Assembly: GCF_026262505.1 (NCBI RefSeq)
Contig: NC_067205.1
Span: 20,705,645 to 20,769,644, forward strand
DNA length: 64,000 nucleotides
Direction of reading: 5' to 3'
Source: Trichomonas vaginalis G3
Taxonomy: Eukaryota > Parabasalia > Trichomonadida > Trichomonadidae
In this document: piece by piece, positions 39,636 through 49,828 of the stretch
How the letters are laid out: each line of letters begins with the position of its first letter
Position numbering within the stretch: the stretch's first letter is position 1
The notes under the pieces: generated by a model
The model's database searches: none
Seen by the model: the letters and a program-made list of their open reading frames with translations, nothing else
Told to the model about the DNA's origin: nothing
Made by a program: the position numbers and the translations under genes

Positions 39636-41942
39636 ATGACAGCAACAAACAACAACTTTATCGTTTCTGATGAAAAAGTTATTGATTCATTAGCTGAGGA
39701 ATTAGTTGTGGCAGAAACTAAAACCCTCAACGAAAGAATTGGTGAAAACAAGATTGATTTACATAACTACCTCAAACACGATGGAGGAAGAGGAAGGAAA
39801 ACTGGTATGGCTTTATTAGTAAATAAAATTTCGAATTTAACGATTATAGATGTTGATATCAATAAATCGTACAATGATGAACTTAAAGAAACAGTAAGAA
39901 AAGACATTCTATCAAAACTTTCGGATAAAGATGTTATCGTTAAAACCGCTTCAGGAGGTCTTCACATTTATTGCAACACTAATTTCTTTTATGCAGTTTC
40001 GAACAGAATGATTAAATGTTATTCCTGTAATGATTATGATATCGATATCATGACTTCTATTGATGATTCAAAGCGTTCATTGGTAGTTATGGCTAATTCA
40101 AGAGTTCGAAAGAATGCAACAGAACCAATCAAAACATACTCATTCATTCGTGGAAGTTATGATTCAACATTAACCAGAACAGTGAATGATATATTAAATG
40201 ATTTGAATATTAAGGTAAGAGTTGAACAGAAGAATGAAGAAATAAAGACTATCATGAATGAAAACAAAGATGTAAACATTGACGATAAACTAGCTCAAAG
40301 CATAGTTGATGGCATCTGTGATTTTGAAGTACATAATGACGGTGGAAACATGAATTTAGAAAAAGAAATAACATTATTCACACTGTTTCAAGCTATTAAT
40401 TCGTTACCTAATCATTTGATTAATGAAGCATACGATAACGTTTATAACTTCTGCAATTTAACTGAAAATGCAAAAAGTAATTTTGAAAAAGCACGTAGTA
40501 GATATGCACATTTAATGACTTCTCCGTTTGTTTTGGTGAAGATTCTAAAACTTTATCAAAAGGAATATTATGATGAATACGTTTTACCTTTATTACGTAA
40601 GCCAAAAATAACATTTGATATCAAACTTGATGACTCGTTTTTGATAACAGATATTAGACGCAGGGCTGAAAATCATCAGTATAAAAACAGTTCTGAAGTA
40701 ATTGAGGATTTATCACGTGTAATCCGTTTTGTAGATTGTGGAAACAAATATTTCATTCAAAAAGATTACAACATACACGACAAAATGAATCAAATATCAT
40801 TCGTTCTTCAATCAAACATGAAAGAGTCACTTAAAATGATTAAATTATTTAAAGAAGAAGGTAAAACCATAACAGCATGGGATGTACTACTAAATCAATT
40901 ATCCTCATTAACCGTTAAGGGTGTTTGCTTTAAATCTGATTCTTCAGATGTTTTCTCAACGTTTCAGGGTTATAAATACAACATTCTTGAAAAACCAGAT
41001 TACTCAAAAATTGAGATGTTTATGAATTTCATTAAAGAAGCCGTTTGTGATAATAACGATGAAGTGTATAAATACCTTCTCGGCTGGATTGCATCAATGA
41101 TTCAACATCCTGGAATCAAGAATGAAACAGCAATTATTTTGAAAGGACTTCAGGGAACAGGTAAAAACAGATTTACAGATATTATTTCTGAACTTCTCGC
41201 TGGTTATTCATGCAAAAACATTACTGAAATAAGTGAGCTAACGGGTAATTTCAATTCAGTGGTTGAGAATAAAATGTTTCTTGTACTTAATGAACTCAAG
41301 AATGTTGGTGAAGACAGACTCGCAAACTTCAACGCTTTGAAATCAATTATTACGGATAATCAAATAAGAATTAATGAAAAGAATCAACCCAGAAGAACAG
41401 CACAAAACGTTGCCAATTTCATTTTCGTAACTAATAACGTTTACCCTGTCAAAATTGAAGTTGGAGACAGAAGATACGTTGTTTTAAGAGTTAATGGTAA
41501 ATTCAAGGGTCAATTTGATTACTTCAAGAATTTGATGAATTCATGCACAAAGGAATTTTATGATAATTTGCTGACGTATTTTATCAATTATGACCTTTCA
41601 TCATTTAATGTACGAATCATACCGATGACTGAAGCCAAACAAGATTTAATTGAATTATCAACAAATCCTTTGGATGTATGGATAAATACACATTATGATG
41701 AATTGTGCGCAGGTATGACGTGTAAAAATGCTCTATTCTGCAAACCATCAGACATGAAAGACAAGAATTTCCAAATGAGCATTAAGGATAAATGTGAAAG
41801 GAAACAGGTAAGAATAGATGGTAAACAAACATGGTGTTATGTTTTGAAAGAAGAAATGAAAGGATTATATAAACAAGTTGAACCAAACGATGATGAGGAT
41901 TCATTTACTAACGATGAAATACCTGTAAATGAGGTAGTATAA
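39636..41942 (+). CDS. Polinton 2 prim-pol / SF3 (D5-like) helicase
   Basis: 768 residues; it looks whole. The N-terminus resembles an archaeo-eukaryotic primase/prim-pol domain: TIIDVDINKSY with the metal-binding Asp pair and KTASGGLHIYCN with the conserved Ser-Gly-Gly-x-His. The C-terminal half is a superfamily 3 helicase: Walker A in LKGLQGTGKNRF, Walker B in KMFLVLNELKN, and the motif C region in NFIFVTNNVYPV followed by GDRRYVV. It would prime and unwind DNA during element replication. It lies between two inverted repeat arrays, which is unusual. The start is preceded by TTTTTATTCCTATATAA. Confidence 0.88.
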   Translation: MTATNNNFIVSDEKVIDSLAEELVVAETKTLNERIGENKIDLHNYLKHDGGRGRKTGMALLVNKISNLTIIDVDINKSYNDELKETVRKDILSKLSDKDVIVKTASGGLHIYCNTNFFYAVSNRMIKCYSCNDYDIDIMTSIDDSKRSLVVMANSRVRKNATEPIKTYSFIRGSYDSTLTRTVNDILNDLNIKVRVEQKNEEIKTIMNENKDVNIDDKLAQSIVDGICDFEVHNDGGNMNLEKEITLFTLFQAINSLPNHLINEAYDNVYNFCNLTENAKSNFEKARSRYAHLMTSPFVLVKILKLYQKEYYDEYVLPLLRKPKITFDIKLDDSFLITDIRRRAENHQYKNSSEVIEDLSRVIRFVDCGNKYFIQKDYNIHDKMNQISFVLQSNMKESLKMIKLFKEEGKTITAWDVLLNQLSSLTVKGVCFKSDSSDVFSTFQGYKYNILEKPDYSKIEMFMNFIKEAVCDNNDEVYKYLLGWIASMIQHPGIKNETAIILKGLQGTGKNRFTDIISELLAGYSCKNITEISELTGNFNSVVENKMFLVLNELKNVGEDRLANFNALKSIITDNQIRINEKNQPRRTAQNVANFIFVTNNVYPVKIEVGDRRYVVLRVNGKFKGQFDYFKNLMNSCTKEFYDNLLTYFINYDLSSFNVRIIPMTEAKQDLIELSTNPLDVWINTHYDELCAGMTCKNALFCKPSDMKDKNFQMSIKDKCERKQVRIDGKQTWCYVLKEEMKGLYKQVEPNDDEDSFTNDEIPVNEVV

Positions 41943-41974
41943 AGTATGATTGGAATTTATTTTTGCATTTTCTT

Positions 41975-42510
41975 GTACCTGTTGTCAAAATGTCATGTTG
42001 TCACTATTTTTCAGAGAAGTTAATTAACCTGGTGACACATGGTGACATGGTGACACCTTCAGTTCTTCAAAAATAATTAATTATTGAATAACCTGAAAAC
42101 ATGAGACTTTGTCTCCGGACTCTTTGAGTCACTTAACGTAAACATTATTTTTGGTTCATTTACACTCATTAACGAAGAAATCATGACAAATCATTAACGA
42201 AGAAATCATGACAAATCATTAACGAAGAAATCATGACAAATCATTAACGTAAACATCAAATTTCCTATGTTGTTGTCAAAATGTCATGTTGTCACTATTT
42301 TTCAGAGAAGTTAATTAACCTGGTGACACATGGTGACATGGTGACACCTTCAGTTCTTCAAAAATAATTAATTATTGAATAACCCTGTATGTTGTCAAAA
42401 TGTCATGTTGTCACAATTTTTCAGAGAAGTTAATTAACCTGGTGACACATGGTGACATGGTGACACCTTCAGTTCTTCAAAAATAATTAATAACTGCCTT
42501 CCTCATTAAC
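41975..42510 (-). repeat. right repeat array beside the helicase gene
   Basis: Three copies (starting about 41979, 42262 and 42391) of the same unit as 39040-39600, in inverted orientation: GACATTTTGACA becomes TGTCAAAATGTC, then TTAATTAACC, then GGTGACACATGGTGACATGG. A separate 25-bp unit sits between the first and second copies. Together with the left array it brackets the helicase gene symmetrically. Confidence 0.9.
42166..42240 (+). repeat. 25-bp tandem repeat, three copies
   Basis: TCATTAACGAAGAAATCATG plus ACAAA, repeated exactly three times with a partial fourth (TCATTAACG). It lies inside the right array. Confidence 0.95.
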
Positions 42511-42518
42511 TTAAACAT

Positions 42519-42701
42519 TTATTTTTGGGTCATTTTATTAAGTTCATCTTTAGTTAATAATTTGAATGGATTCACTAATGTTCCACCTTGAGTCACAACA
42601 CTTACCCCGGCTAATTGTGAAGAACCTGGGATAAGTACTCCACGAAATGATTTCATTGGTATCATTAATTTAGAAATAGTTGACTTAATTAATTTTGTCA
42701 T
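42519..42701 (-). CDS. Polinton 2 hypothetical 60-residue protein
   Basis: It starts MTKLIKSTISKLMIPMKSFR, with a hydrophobic middle (GVLIPGSSQLAGVSVV). The upstream sequence TTTTTATTTTTATATAA before the ATG is an almost perfect Polinton promoter box. Unknown function. It is the last gene of the leftward series that begins at 49519. Confidence 0.5.
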   Translation of the reverse strand: MTKLIKSTISKLMIPMKSFRGVLIPGSSQLAGVSVVTQGGTLVNPFKLLTKDELNKMTQK

Positions 42702-42733
42702 TTATATAAAAATAAAAATTTAAATTATGCCGT

Positions 42734-44077
42734 TCATTGAACTCTATACCATGCGAATACAGTCATGTAAGGTGGCATGTATTCTTTACTTTGTCCCGTT
42801 GTTTGCGTATATCCTGAAACGCGATGTGTATGGTTTCCTCCTCCCTCAGTGTTACTCCAGTAACAATTTATAGCAAACTTAACGTTGTCTTTAACATCAT
42901 ATCCTTTACCTTTTGTCATTGCTGACCAATCCCAATATCTATGCTTATGCCAACCTGCTTGAGATGTAGTTAAATCTACGTAGTGACTGTGTGCAGGTAA
43001 ATTTTCACCTGTAATCGTTTTACTTCCACCTGTTTCCTTTGAAGAGTTTGCACAATACAAAAACCTGTCAACTATTTGAGTCCAAGTTCCAAAACCAAGT
43101 ACTACTTCTGGATTTGTTGAGTTCATTGACGTATAAATAGAACCAACAGGATATAATGTTTGAAGTATTTCAGTCTTTAATGTTTGAAGCTCTGTTTTGT
43201 CTGCTTTCTTGTCATATAAATCTTGAGCAGTGAATTTAACTTTATTTTCATCATCCATGACAAAAACATTTCTACATCTAATTTCTTTCATCGTTGTTAT
43301 GTCTTCCTCCGATGTTAAACCTTGTGGAAAGTTAGGAGGTTTATAATATAATACATCCCCACCAGTTCCATCAGCTCCTTCAAACGTTCCTTCAATATTT
43401 TCTATACCAACAGTTGCGAAGAAATCGTGTGTATGGTTCTTATCTGCTTTCTTCCCTAACTCATTGTTAACATATTCCTTATCTGCTTTAAGGTCTAAAC
43501 ATCCCGAAACCCATCCTGTATCAGCTTTAGTTTTTAAAATCTTCGATGTTCGTTCATGATACCATTCAACCCTTTCTTTAATTTCTTTATCTTTTTCATT
43601 AACATATTCCTTATCTGCCTTCTTCATTAACGCACTAGCCACACAATCCTTATCCGCTTTCTTATTTAACTCACTATCAACATATTCCTTATCTGCTTTC
43701 TTATTTAACTCACGATCAACATATGTTTTATCCGCTTTCTTCATTATGTCATTTAGGAAACCTTTTATGAATTCCTCATTTAAATTAAATCTTCCAATCT
43801 TCAAAACTTTAGGAAATGCATTTAATGCGTAATATCTCTGTTCTTCTGGTGGAATGGATGTTATATCATCCGTTATACCTTTAATTTTTGAATTCATAAA
43901 TAAAATTTCTTTTATATTTGATATCACTGCACCACCTTTGCAAACGAATTCGAAATGGTCATTTTTCAATACTATCTCCAAATCTCCATATTTCAACCTT
44001 TGCGTTTGTTCTGCCGTCTTTGAATTATATGCATATATGGCGTATGTAATGGTCTGAGGTTGTTGTTGTTTAATCAT
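42734..44077 (-). CDS. Polinton 2 fibre protein with phage tail-collar domain
   Basis: 447 residues. The N-terminal 100 residues form a beta-rich anchor. Then come repeated Lys-Lys-Ala-Asp-Lys-x-Tyr-Val units with about 14- to 18-residue spacing (KKADKEYVDSELNKKADKD), typical of a trimeric fibre shaft. The last 135 residues match the phage tail-collar/short-tail-fibre family: YPVGSIYTSMNSTNPEVV, GFGTWTQIVDRFL, ENLPAHSHYVD, GWHKHRYW, GGGNHTHRVSG and the closing MPPYMTVFAWYRV. The His-x-His pairs bind metal in that family. It probably serves host attachment by the virion. It looks whole. Confidence 0.85.
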   Translation of the reverse strand: MIKQQQPQTITYAIYAYNSKTAEQTQRLKYGDLEIVLKNDHFEFVCKGGAVISNIKEILFMNSKIKGITDDITSIPPEEQRYYALNAFPKVLKIGRFNLNEEFIKGFLNDIMKKADKTYVDRELNKKADKEYVDSELNKKADKDCVASALMKKADKEYVNEKDKEIKERVEWYHERTSKILKTKADTGWVSGCLDLKADKEYVNNELGKKADKNHTHDFFATVGIENIEGTFEGADGTGGDVLYYKPPNFPQGLTSEEDITTMKEIRCRNVFVMDDENKVKFTAQDLYDKKADKTELQTLKTEILQTLYPVGSIYTSMNSTNPEVVLGFGTWTQIVDRFLYCANSSKETGGSKTITGENLPAHSHYVDLTTSQAGWHKHRYWDWSAMTKGKGYDVKDNVKFAINCYWSNTEGGGNHTHRVSGYTQTTGQSKEYMPPYMTVFAWYRVQ

Positions 44078-44101
44078 TTATTATGATTTAAAAATAAATA
44101 T

Positions 44102-44812
44102 TTAATCCGTTATCTCATCAGCGATTTTTTCTATTTGAAATTGCCATAATATTTCATTCATAAATTCTAAATCACAATCAAATAGGTCAGTTACTCTAAA
44201 TTTAATATTTGATAAATCTTTTGAATGAAGAATAAATGAATTCCCAGATAATTGAAACGGATATGATAAAGAAAATATGTTTAAGTTGATGGATAAAATG
44301 TTTTGTATTGATGGGTAAGAGTTAGGGTCTAATGTTTGATGTGAAAATCTCATTGGGGTATTAACTTTATCACATTTGATTAAAATGAAATTGGAACCAG
44401 TGTCAGAATACAAAACATCCCCAACATCTTTTTCGAAATTTAATATCCCCAACAATGAACGAAGATGAGGAGTACAAAATTTAATTTTCAGCGGAAATTT
44501 AATAAGGTTATTTATTTCATCAAGTTCAAAAAGTTTATCGGGTTTTGATTTAAAATTTTCTTCATACCATACGATAAATGATTCATTTAAATAACTTAAA
44601 ATCATGTTAATATCCCATTTCGTTATCACATTATTTATATACATATCATACGTTTTTTCAAGGTCATCTTTAATAAATGATATATAATCTGAAGGGTTTA
44701 AAAGAACGGGATTAAATTTACCACTCACAGAAACGAGAGTAACATTATAAATTCCGCTAACTGTTAAATTTAATTCACAGTTATTATTCGAAATAATATT
44801 GATAATTGACAT
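44102..44812 (-). CDS. Polinton 2 candidate minor virion protein
   Basis: 236 residues, beta-rich, starting MSIINIISNNNCELNLTVSG. The C-terminal half (FILIKCDKVNTPMRFSH and so on) has the pattern of jelly-roll strands. It lies in the virion gene cluster between the fibre gene and other structural candidates. It may be a penton-like protein. I recognise no family directly. Confidence 0.4.
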   Translation of the reverse strand: MSIINIISNNNCELNLTVSGIYNVTLVSVSGKFNPVLLNPSDYISFIKDDLEKTYDMYINNVITKWDINMILSYLNESFIVWYEENFKSKPDKLFELDEINNLIKFPLKIKFCTPHLRSLLGILNFEKDVGDVLYSDTGSNFILIKCDKVNTPMRFSHQTLDPNSYPSIQNILSINLNIFSLSYPFQLSGNSFILHSKDLSNIKFRVTDLFDCDLEFMNEILWQFQIEKIADEITD

Positions 44813-44833
44813 TTTTTTATTACGATTAAAAAT
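44813..44833. promoter_or_regulatory. divergent Polinton promoter gap
   Basis: Twenty-one bases, almost all A/T (TTTTTTATTACGATTAAAAA), separate two divergent start codons at 44812 and 44834. Both genes must share it. Confidence 0.5.
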
Positions 44834-45313
44834 ATGGTAAAGCGTTATTTTCCAGTGATAAATAAAACTAGAATAAGATTACCTCAAGAATTCATAAATT
44901 CAACGAATAAGAAATTCATTCATGTTATAAATTTTAGTGTTTTCAGAAAATATGAGTCGATGTCATATTCATCATCAGGTTATATTTCACTTCATTCAAA
45001 TTTAGTTCAATCAAACCCATATAATGACCATTTCATAAGATTTTCAGATGGTATTAAAAATGTAATTGATAGATTAAAATATGAACAGATTGACAATATC
45101 GAATTTTTGGAATTTTGGTTTAAATATCCCGATGGAAAAAAGATTGAAGTTAAAGATAAAGCTGATACTATAACAAAAACAATTACAATGACTGATCCAG
45201 ATAGTGGGAAACAAAAAGAAATAAAACAAACAATAGAAACTGGTGAAAGGTCAATTATTATTGATTATGATTCAAAGGATTATTATTCAATAATGTTAAT
45301 GCTTGAATATTAA
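44834..45313 (+). CDS. Polinton 2 candidate minor virion protein
   Basis: 159 residues, beta-rich, starting MVKRYFPVINKTRIRLPQEF. Its end (DYYSIMLMLEY) recalls the final strand of the 5545-6426 protein of Polinton 1 (GLIIEMILIAY), so both could be single jelly-roll proteins. Weak evidence. It is convergent with, and overlaps by four bases, 45310-46005. Confidence 0.4.
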   Translation: MVKRYFPVINKTRIRLPQEFINSTNKKFIHVINFSVFRKYESMSYSSSGYISLHSNLVQSNPYNDHFIRFSDGIKNVIDRLKYEQIDNIEFLEFWFKYPDGKKIEVKDKADTITKTITMTDPDSGKQKEIKQTIETGERSIIIDYDSKDYYSIMLMLEY

Positions 45314-46005
45314 ATAGCCTTAACAAAGAATTTTTCAAGTGATATTTTATATTCATCAACTATTTTATTATAAATATCATTATATGTTAAATGAAGTTCA
45401 GTTGTTGTTCCGTTCTTTGATATCTTAATTGTGCTAATATCCTTTATAGGATTTATTTTTGCAACTGTTCCGCAGCATGAAACCTCATCATCTATGAAAA
45501 ATTGAATCTTAACGTCTGAATCTTGAACATCACAAAGAATGGCGATAATGTGAATTAATGATTCATAAGGTAAAATAATTAAACCGGATTGGTCAATTAA
45601 ATTTATGATTGAATCATAATTATTAATTATTATATCACGGTAAATTTTCATTAATTCTGAATTAATGTCTACTTTATATGACGCATTGCGACTGAAATCG
45701 TAGATTCCTGAGTTCTCGATGTTTGATGAAAGAGGAGGGGGGTATGTTGGATAAGTGGGAATTTCAACAGGTTCTTTACCGGGTTCAGATAAAATGATTG
45801 GGTCTCCATCTTCTTTATTTTGCTCCTCCTTTTTCGGTAAGTCACGAGTTAATAAATTTGGTTGAGTTGCTGACCTTGTTAATTCAGGACTAACATTAAC
45901 TTTAACATTTTGAATAATTCGTGATTTATCATCATTTACGTTATAACCGACCGTAATCTCTGCTTTTGCGTTTGTGTTCTTTTGACTAGTGAAACGTCTT
46001 CTCAT
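45310..46005 (-). CDS. Polinton 2 hypothetical 231-residue protein
   Basis: The N-terminus is basic (MRRRFTSQKNTNAK), followed by a Pro-rich linker with PTYPTYPPPL and a globular C-terminal half. Members of virion clusters often have this shape (basic arm, flexible linker, folded domain). Unrecognised family. Confidence 0.45.
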   Translation of the reverse strand: MRRRFTSQKNTNAKAEITVGYNVNDDKSRIIQNVKVNVSPELTRSATQPNLLTRDLPKKEEQNKEDGDPIILSEPGKEPVEIPTYPTYPPPLSSNIENSGIYDFSRNASYKVDINSELMKIYRDIIINNYDSIINLIDQSGLIILPYESLIHIIAILCDVQDSDVKIQFFIDDEVSCCGTVAKINPIKDISTIKISKNGTTTELHLTYNDIYNKIVDEYKISLEKFFVKAI

Positions 46006-46088
46006 TTATAATTGAATAAAAAAAGAAAAATATATTTAAAGTTTTATTTAGTTGTTACGGTAATATCCAAAGGTTCATCCTTGTTTGC

Positions 46089-46988
46089 TTATACTTTCTT
46101 TGTAACTGCACCAATTATGTTATTGATAATGCTTTGAGTTTCTTCCAGTCTTATTTTATCATTTACAATATCTTTAATCATTTCATTACATGCATTCTTA
46201 AAACCATCTGATTTTTCTAATTTACGTTTATCACTTTCTTTAATTAAATCAAAGTTATAACCTTGTTGAGAATAAAGAGGTTTCTTTATCAATTCCTTGA
46301 ACGCTTCTGAAAGTGAAGATGAAGAAATTCTTGCCACTTGAATCGGTTTAAATTCTGCTTTCATTGCTTCTTTCTGTTCATTGAACACTGGATCGAATAA
46401 AGCAACTTTAAAAAATTTCTTAGCTGGAATTTCAGGTCTCAAATTTGCATATTGACCTTCAAACTGATTAACATATCGTGGTAATCCATCCGGTCCTTCT
46501 TCAATAGCATTTAATTCTTCATTGAAATAAGAATATGGATTATGACGGTATGAATTAATTGGACCATTTTCACCTTCTCCAATGTATTGTTTAACAGCTT
46601 TTCCATTTTCATCAAATTGCATAGGATAACGTTCATTATATGCTTTACGTTTAGGATAATCAGTTATCGTTAATTTGTACCCATTTATGACTTTAATATT
46701 ACCTTGACCATCAGTAACGAAAACTTCATTTATACCATCAGGTTTTCCATTTGGACCCGTAATGTCTGCTTCGTGTGCTTCCCAATTTGGACCTTGACGT
46801 TTGGCATATGCTTGAGCTTCTGGTAATGTTAAAACGTTTCTCATTTGTTTAACATCTTTTTGAAGACCGGCAACAATATGGACTAATTCTTTCATTCCGT
46901 CTGGAACTTTCATAGTTCTATTATATGTACCCTTTTTGTTTGTCCCTTGTTTTAATGGAACCTGTAGAAGATTTGCTATTTCTGTCAT
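46089..46988 (-). CDS. Polinton 2 hypothetical 299-residue protein, likely structural
   Basis: Starts [20 protein letters not shown]. It contains a Gly/Asn/Asp-rich beta region ([20 protein letters not shown], with [20 protein letters not shown] after it), an aromatic middle ([17 protein letters not shown]) and a helical C-terminus. It lies directly upstream of the packaging ATPase in the leftward virion operon-like series. No known family recognised. A conserved virion role is inferred from position. Confidence 0.5.
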   Translation of the reverse strand: MTEIANLLQVPLKQGTNKKGTYNRTMKVPDGMKELVHIVAGLQKDVKQMRNVLTLPEAQAYAKRQGPNWEAHEADITGPNGKPDGINEVFVTDGQGNIKVINGYKLTITDYPKRKAYNERYPMQFDENGKAVKQYIGEGENGPINSYRHNPYSYFNEELNAIEEGPDGLPRYVNQFEGQYANLRPEIPAKKFFKVALFDPVFNEQKEAMKAEFKPIQVARISSSSLSEAFKELIKKPLYSQQGYNFDLIKESDKRKLEKSDGFKNACNEMIKDIVNDKIRLEETQSIINNIIGAVTKKV

Positions 46989-47028
46989 GTTTAATTATAA
47001 ATAAAAAATAAAAATTAATTATAAAAAG

Positions 47029-47855
47029 TTAATCAAATTTAACACTTCCTTTATTTAAATCAACTATTATTTTTCCATGTTCACCTAATTGTTGATATTG
47101 TGTGTAAAGTTCATTAATGCTCATTGGTAAATTCACTTGATAAAGCATAACATTCAACTGTTGACGACTAAACCCACTGAAAATGAAAAGTGTTGATAGA
47201 TTTGATTTAATGTTTGTGCTTAATGCTTTGAAATATTGAACAGCCATAAAGAATGAACACTGAATGTGTCGACATTGAGTTAATAACTGATTAAAATATG
47301 ATTTCTCATTTGTTATTAGTTTTGATTTCACTGCATCATCTAGAAAAATGAGTGAATGCAAAAATTCTCTATCAAAATTTGAAATAGAAAGTGTTTCAAA
47401 TAATTCATCCCGTTGTTTATCAATAATTTTATCCTCTAATCCTTGCTTCTTGATTGTATTATATAATTCTTTATACATTAAAAAGTTTTTTAAATAATCT
47501 TCTGCTTCTTCTTGTGATAAATAAATAATTGGAATTTTGATTAAATGCTTTAAAGATTCAAATGTATCATCTGAAGGTGAACCTGAACGGTTGATATAAA
47601 TTAACACATGTGAATGGGGGAAGTGTTAGCAATAATGATAATTTGTTTTAATATCGTTAATGTTTTACCTTTATTTTGTTTACCAATTGCTGCAGTGATT
47701 GAATTTAAGTAACATTCAGAATATGTAATTTTCATTAATTTTTCCTTAGATAGAGCATTTCTATTATCACTCAATGCTTCATTAATCATATCATCTATGT
47801 ATGTATTATATACTCCTGCTAATTCTTCATAAGGGGTGGATGAATTTAAATCCAT
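47029..47855 (-). pseudogene. Polinton 2 packaging ATPase, broken
   Basis: FtsK/HerA-type (A32-like) ATPase. The Walker A loop is in IGKQNKGKTLT, Walker B in LHSLIFLDDAV, and a downstream Gln-rich sensor region in FMAVQYFKAL. It packages element DNA into capsids. Broken, about one break. Its start follows TTTATTTTTGATTAA. Confidence 0.75.
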
Positions 47856-47879
47856 TTAATCAAAAATAAATTTATAATT

Positions 47880-49519
47880 TTAAACATTTCTATTCATCAA
47901 TATTTCATCATATGAACTTCTATACTGTGGTGGTGTACCTGTTGGATGATATTTCAAACCTTCATCCGGTGTCCATGTCCAATATGTAGTCCTAGTAAAC
48001 CAAACCTGAGGAGGATTTGTCACCTTTGAACAGTAAGTGTCATTTTCACCCTGAATGATTGGATAAGCTTTCACTTGTACTGTAACTTGTGAGTTGAAAG
48101 TTTCTAATCCATCAAAGAATATACCCGCTCCATCACGTTGAACTGGATAGTGCATAAGAATGAAGTTTGGTCTTTCCATGTTCTAGCTAATGGCACGCCA
48201 TTATCATCATTCAGTGGTCTAGTTAATGAGTCCTCGTATTCTTCCGTGCATTCATTCACTCCATCTAAATCAGAAGCTTGAAGCATACGTGTAAAGAATA
48301 TGTCACCCACTGTGGTCATCGCTTGATCGGGGAAGTTTCTGGAATCTATAGTGACCTGAAGACCTCGAAGCATTGGATTTTCTAAAACCGTTCTTTGCAT
48401 TGCATTCTTCGGAAATGCTAACACAACATCTGTAACATTATGAAGAGCGTATGAGAAATCTGAGCTAATACCTTCAGGAGTGATGCAACCTCCATTTAGT
48501 GAACGAACGTCAATATGTTGAGCTGGAATCATGAATGGATCTTCCTTACTAAATAAACGTGGTATTGCTTTAACTGATTCTTCAATTAAACCATATCCTG
48601 GTGTAATGCATTTATCCTCTAAAACTTCCATCTTTGTGCATGAAATAATAACGTCATCAACTGTTGCGTCAGCAGATGTAGCGGCTAAGCTTGTAATTAA
48701 TTTGGCAGGAAGTCCGATTTGTTGGAATTTGCGATCATATTTATAAACATGATTCATAATCTTTTCATAATTTTCATCAGTTATCTTTTCATAAACGTAA
48801 TTTTGTAAATCAGCAACTCTTAACGGGTCAACCTGACAAAATACTAAAGTATCCCTGAAAACATAATATTTAAGAATGATTTCACCAAATGATTTAGGAT
48901 AATCATTGAACGCCTGAAATGCTAACAAATCATTTACCGGAATAATCATATCAAAAGTGATATCAACTTCTTCATTTGCTTTCTTGAAAACTTCTGAAGG
49001 GTCAATATATTTACCACATACCGAGTTATCATATTTTTGAACATTATTATATAATGAATGAACAAACTTTTTAACTTTCCTTTCTGATTTTGGTTTATAT
49101 GTTGCAAATGCGAAAGATTCACGGGCGCAATCCATTTGAAGATAACTGGCATCACCTCTTTCAGTTTCTACTTCTAATTGTTTAAAGCTTTGATTTGATG
49201 ATTTGTAACCAACGAATAAACGCATGCATTTAAAAGCGGCATCACATGTGAAAGCTTTATTTGAAACTAGAGTTGCTTTAACTTTGCGTTTAATATATGT
49301 GTCACCTAATTGGTTCACATCATGAGCCGGATTTGTAATTCTTAAATGAGTTTGTTTATCATCAAAATATGGAGCATCAGAGTCATAGCATGAACTTTCA
49401 AGTTCTCTATAATATCTTCTACCGTCATTCTTTGCGAATATTTCATTTATCTTTTCGAATGAATGAAACACATTTCCATTAATCGGTTTAGTGTTTGGCA
49501 CTAAATAATTAGTCGTCAT
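47880..49519 (-). pseudogene. Polinton 2 major capsid protein (double jelly roll), broken
   Basis: A gene of the right length (about 545 codons) and place, beside the ATPase, for the double jelly-roll major capsid protein. It begins with an N-terminal arm (MTTNYLVPNTKPINGNVFHS). Beta-rich blocks follow in two halves, with a long insert loop carrying acidic residues and a near-terminal strand set (NFILMHYPVQRDGAGIFFDG). Broken, about one break. The start follows TTTATTAATAA. Confidence 0.7.
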
Positions 49520-49588
49520 TTATTAATAAATAAAAAATCAAAATTAAAAGATGAAAATGAATTTTTAATTTTAATGAAATAATCAACT

Positions 49589-49804
49589 ATGGCTGCAGGT
49601 ATATTTAAGAAACTGTGGGATAAAGTAAAAAGAGGAGCGAGTAAAGTTTGGGAAACAATGAAGAAAGGAGCAAATTGGATATTTAAGAATAAAGAAGCAA
49701 TTAGTGACGTTGCTGAATCAATAACACCAAAAGCTGCCCCAATAAGAGAAATATTAAATAAAGGAGAAAAAGTTTATCAAAGACTACAACCAATACTAAG
49801 ATAA
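49589..49804 (+). CDS. Polinton 2 short amphipathic protein A
   Basis: 71 residues starting MAAGIFKKLWDKVKRGASKV. Lys/Trp/Phe spacing gives an amphipathic helix, then a second helix. It shares MAAG-x-FKKLWD with the convergent gene at 49829-50065. Such peptides often disrupt membranes (compare adenovirus pVI); that role is inferred. It lies beside the capsid gene. Confidence 0.55.
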   Translation: MAAGIFKKLWDKVKRGASKVWETMKKGANWIFKNKEAISDVAESITPKAAPIREILNKGEKVYQRLQPILR

Positions 49805-49828
49805 AAATAATATTTATTTATTTTTCCA

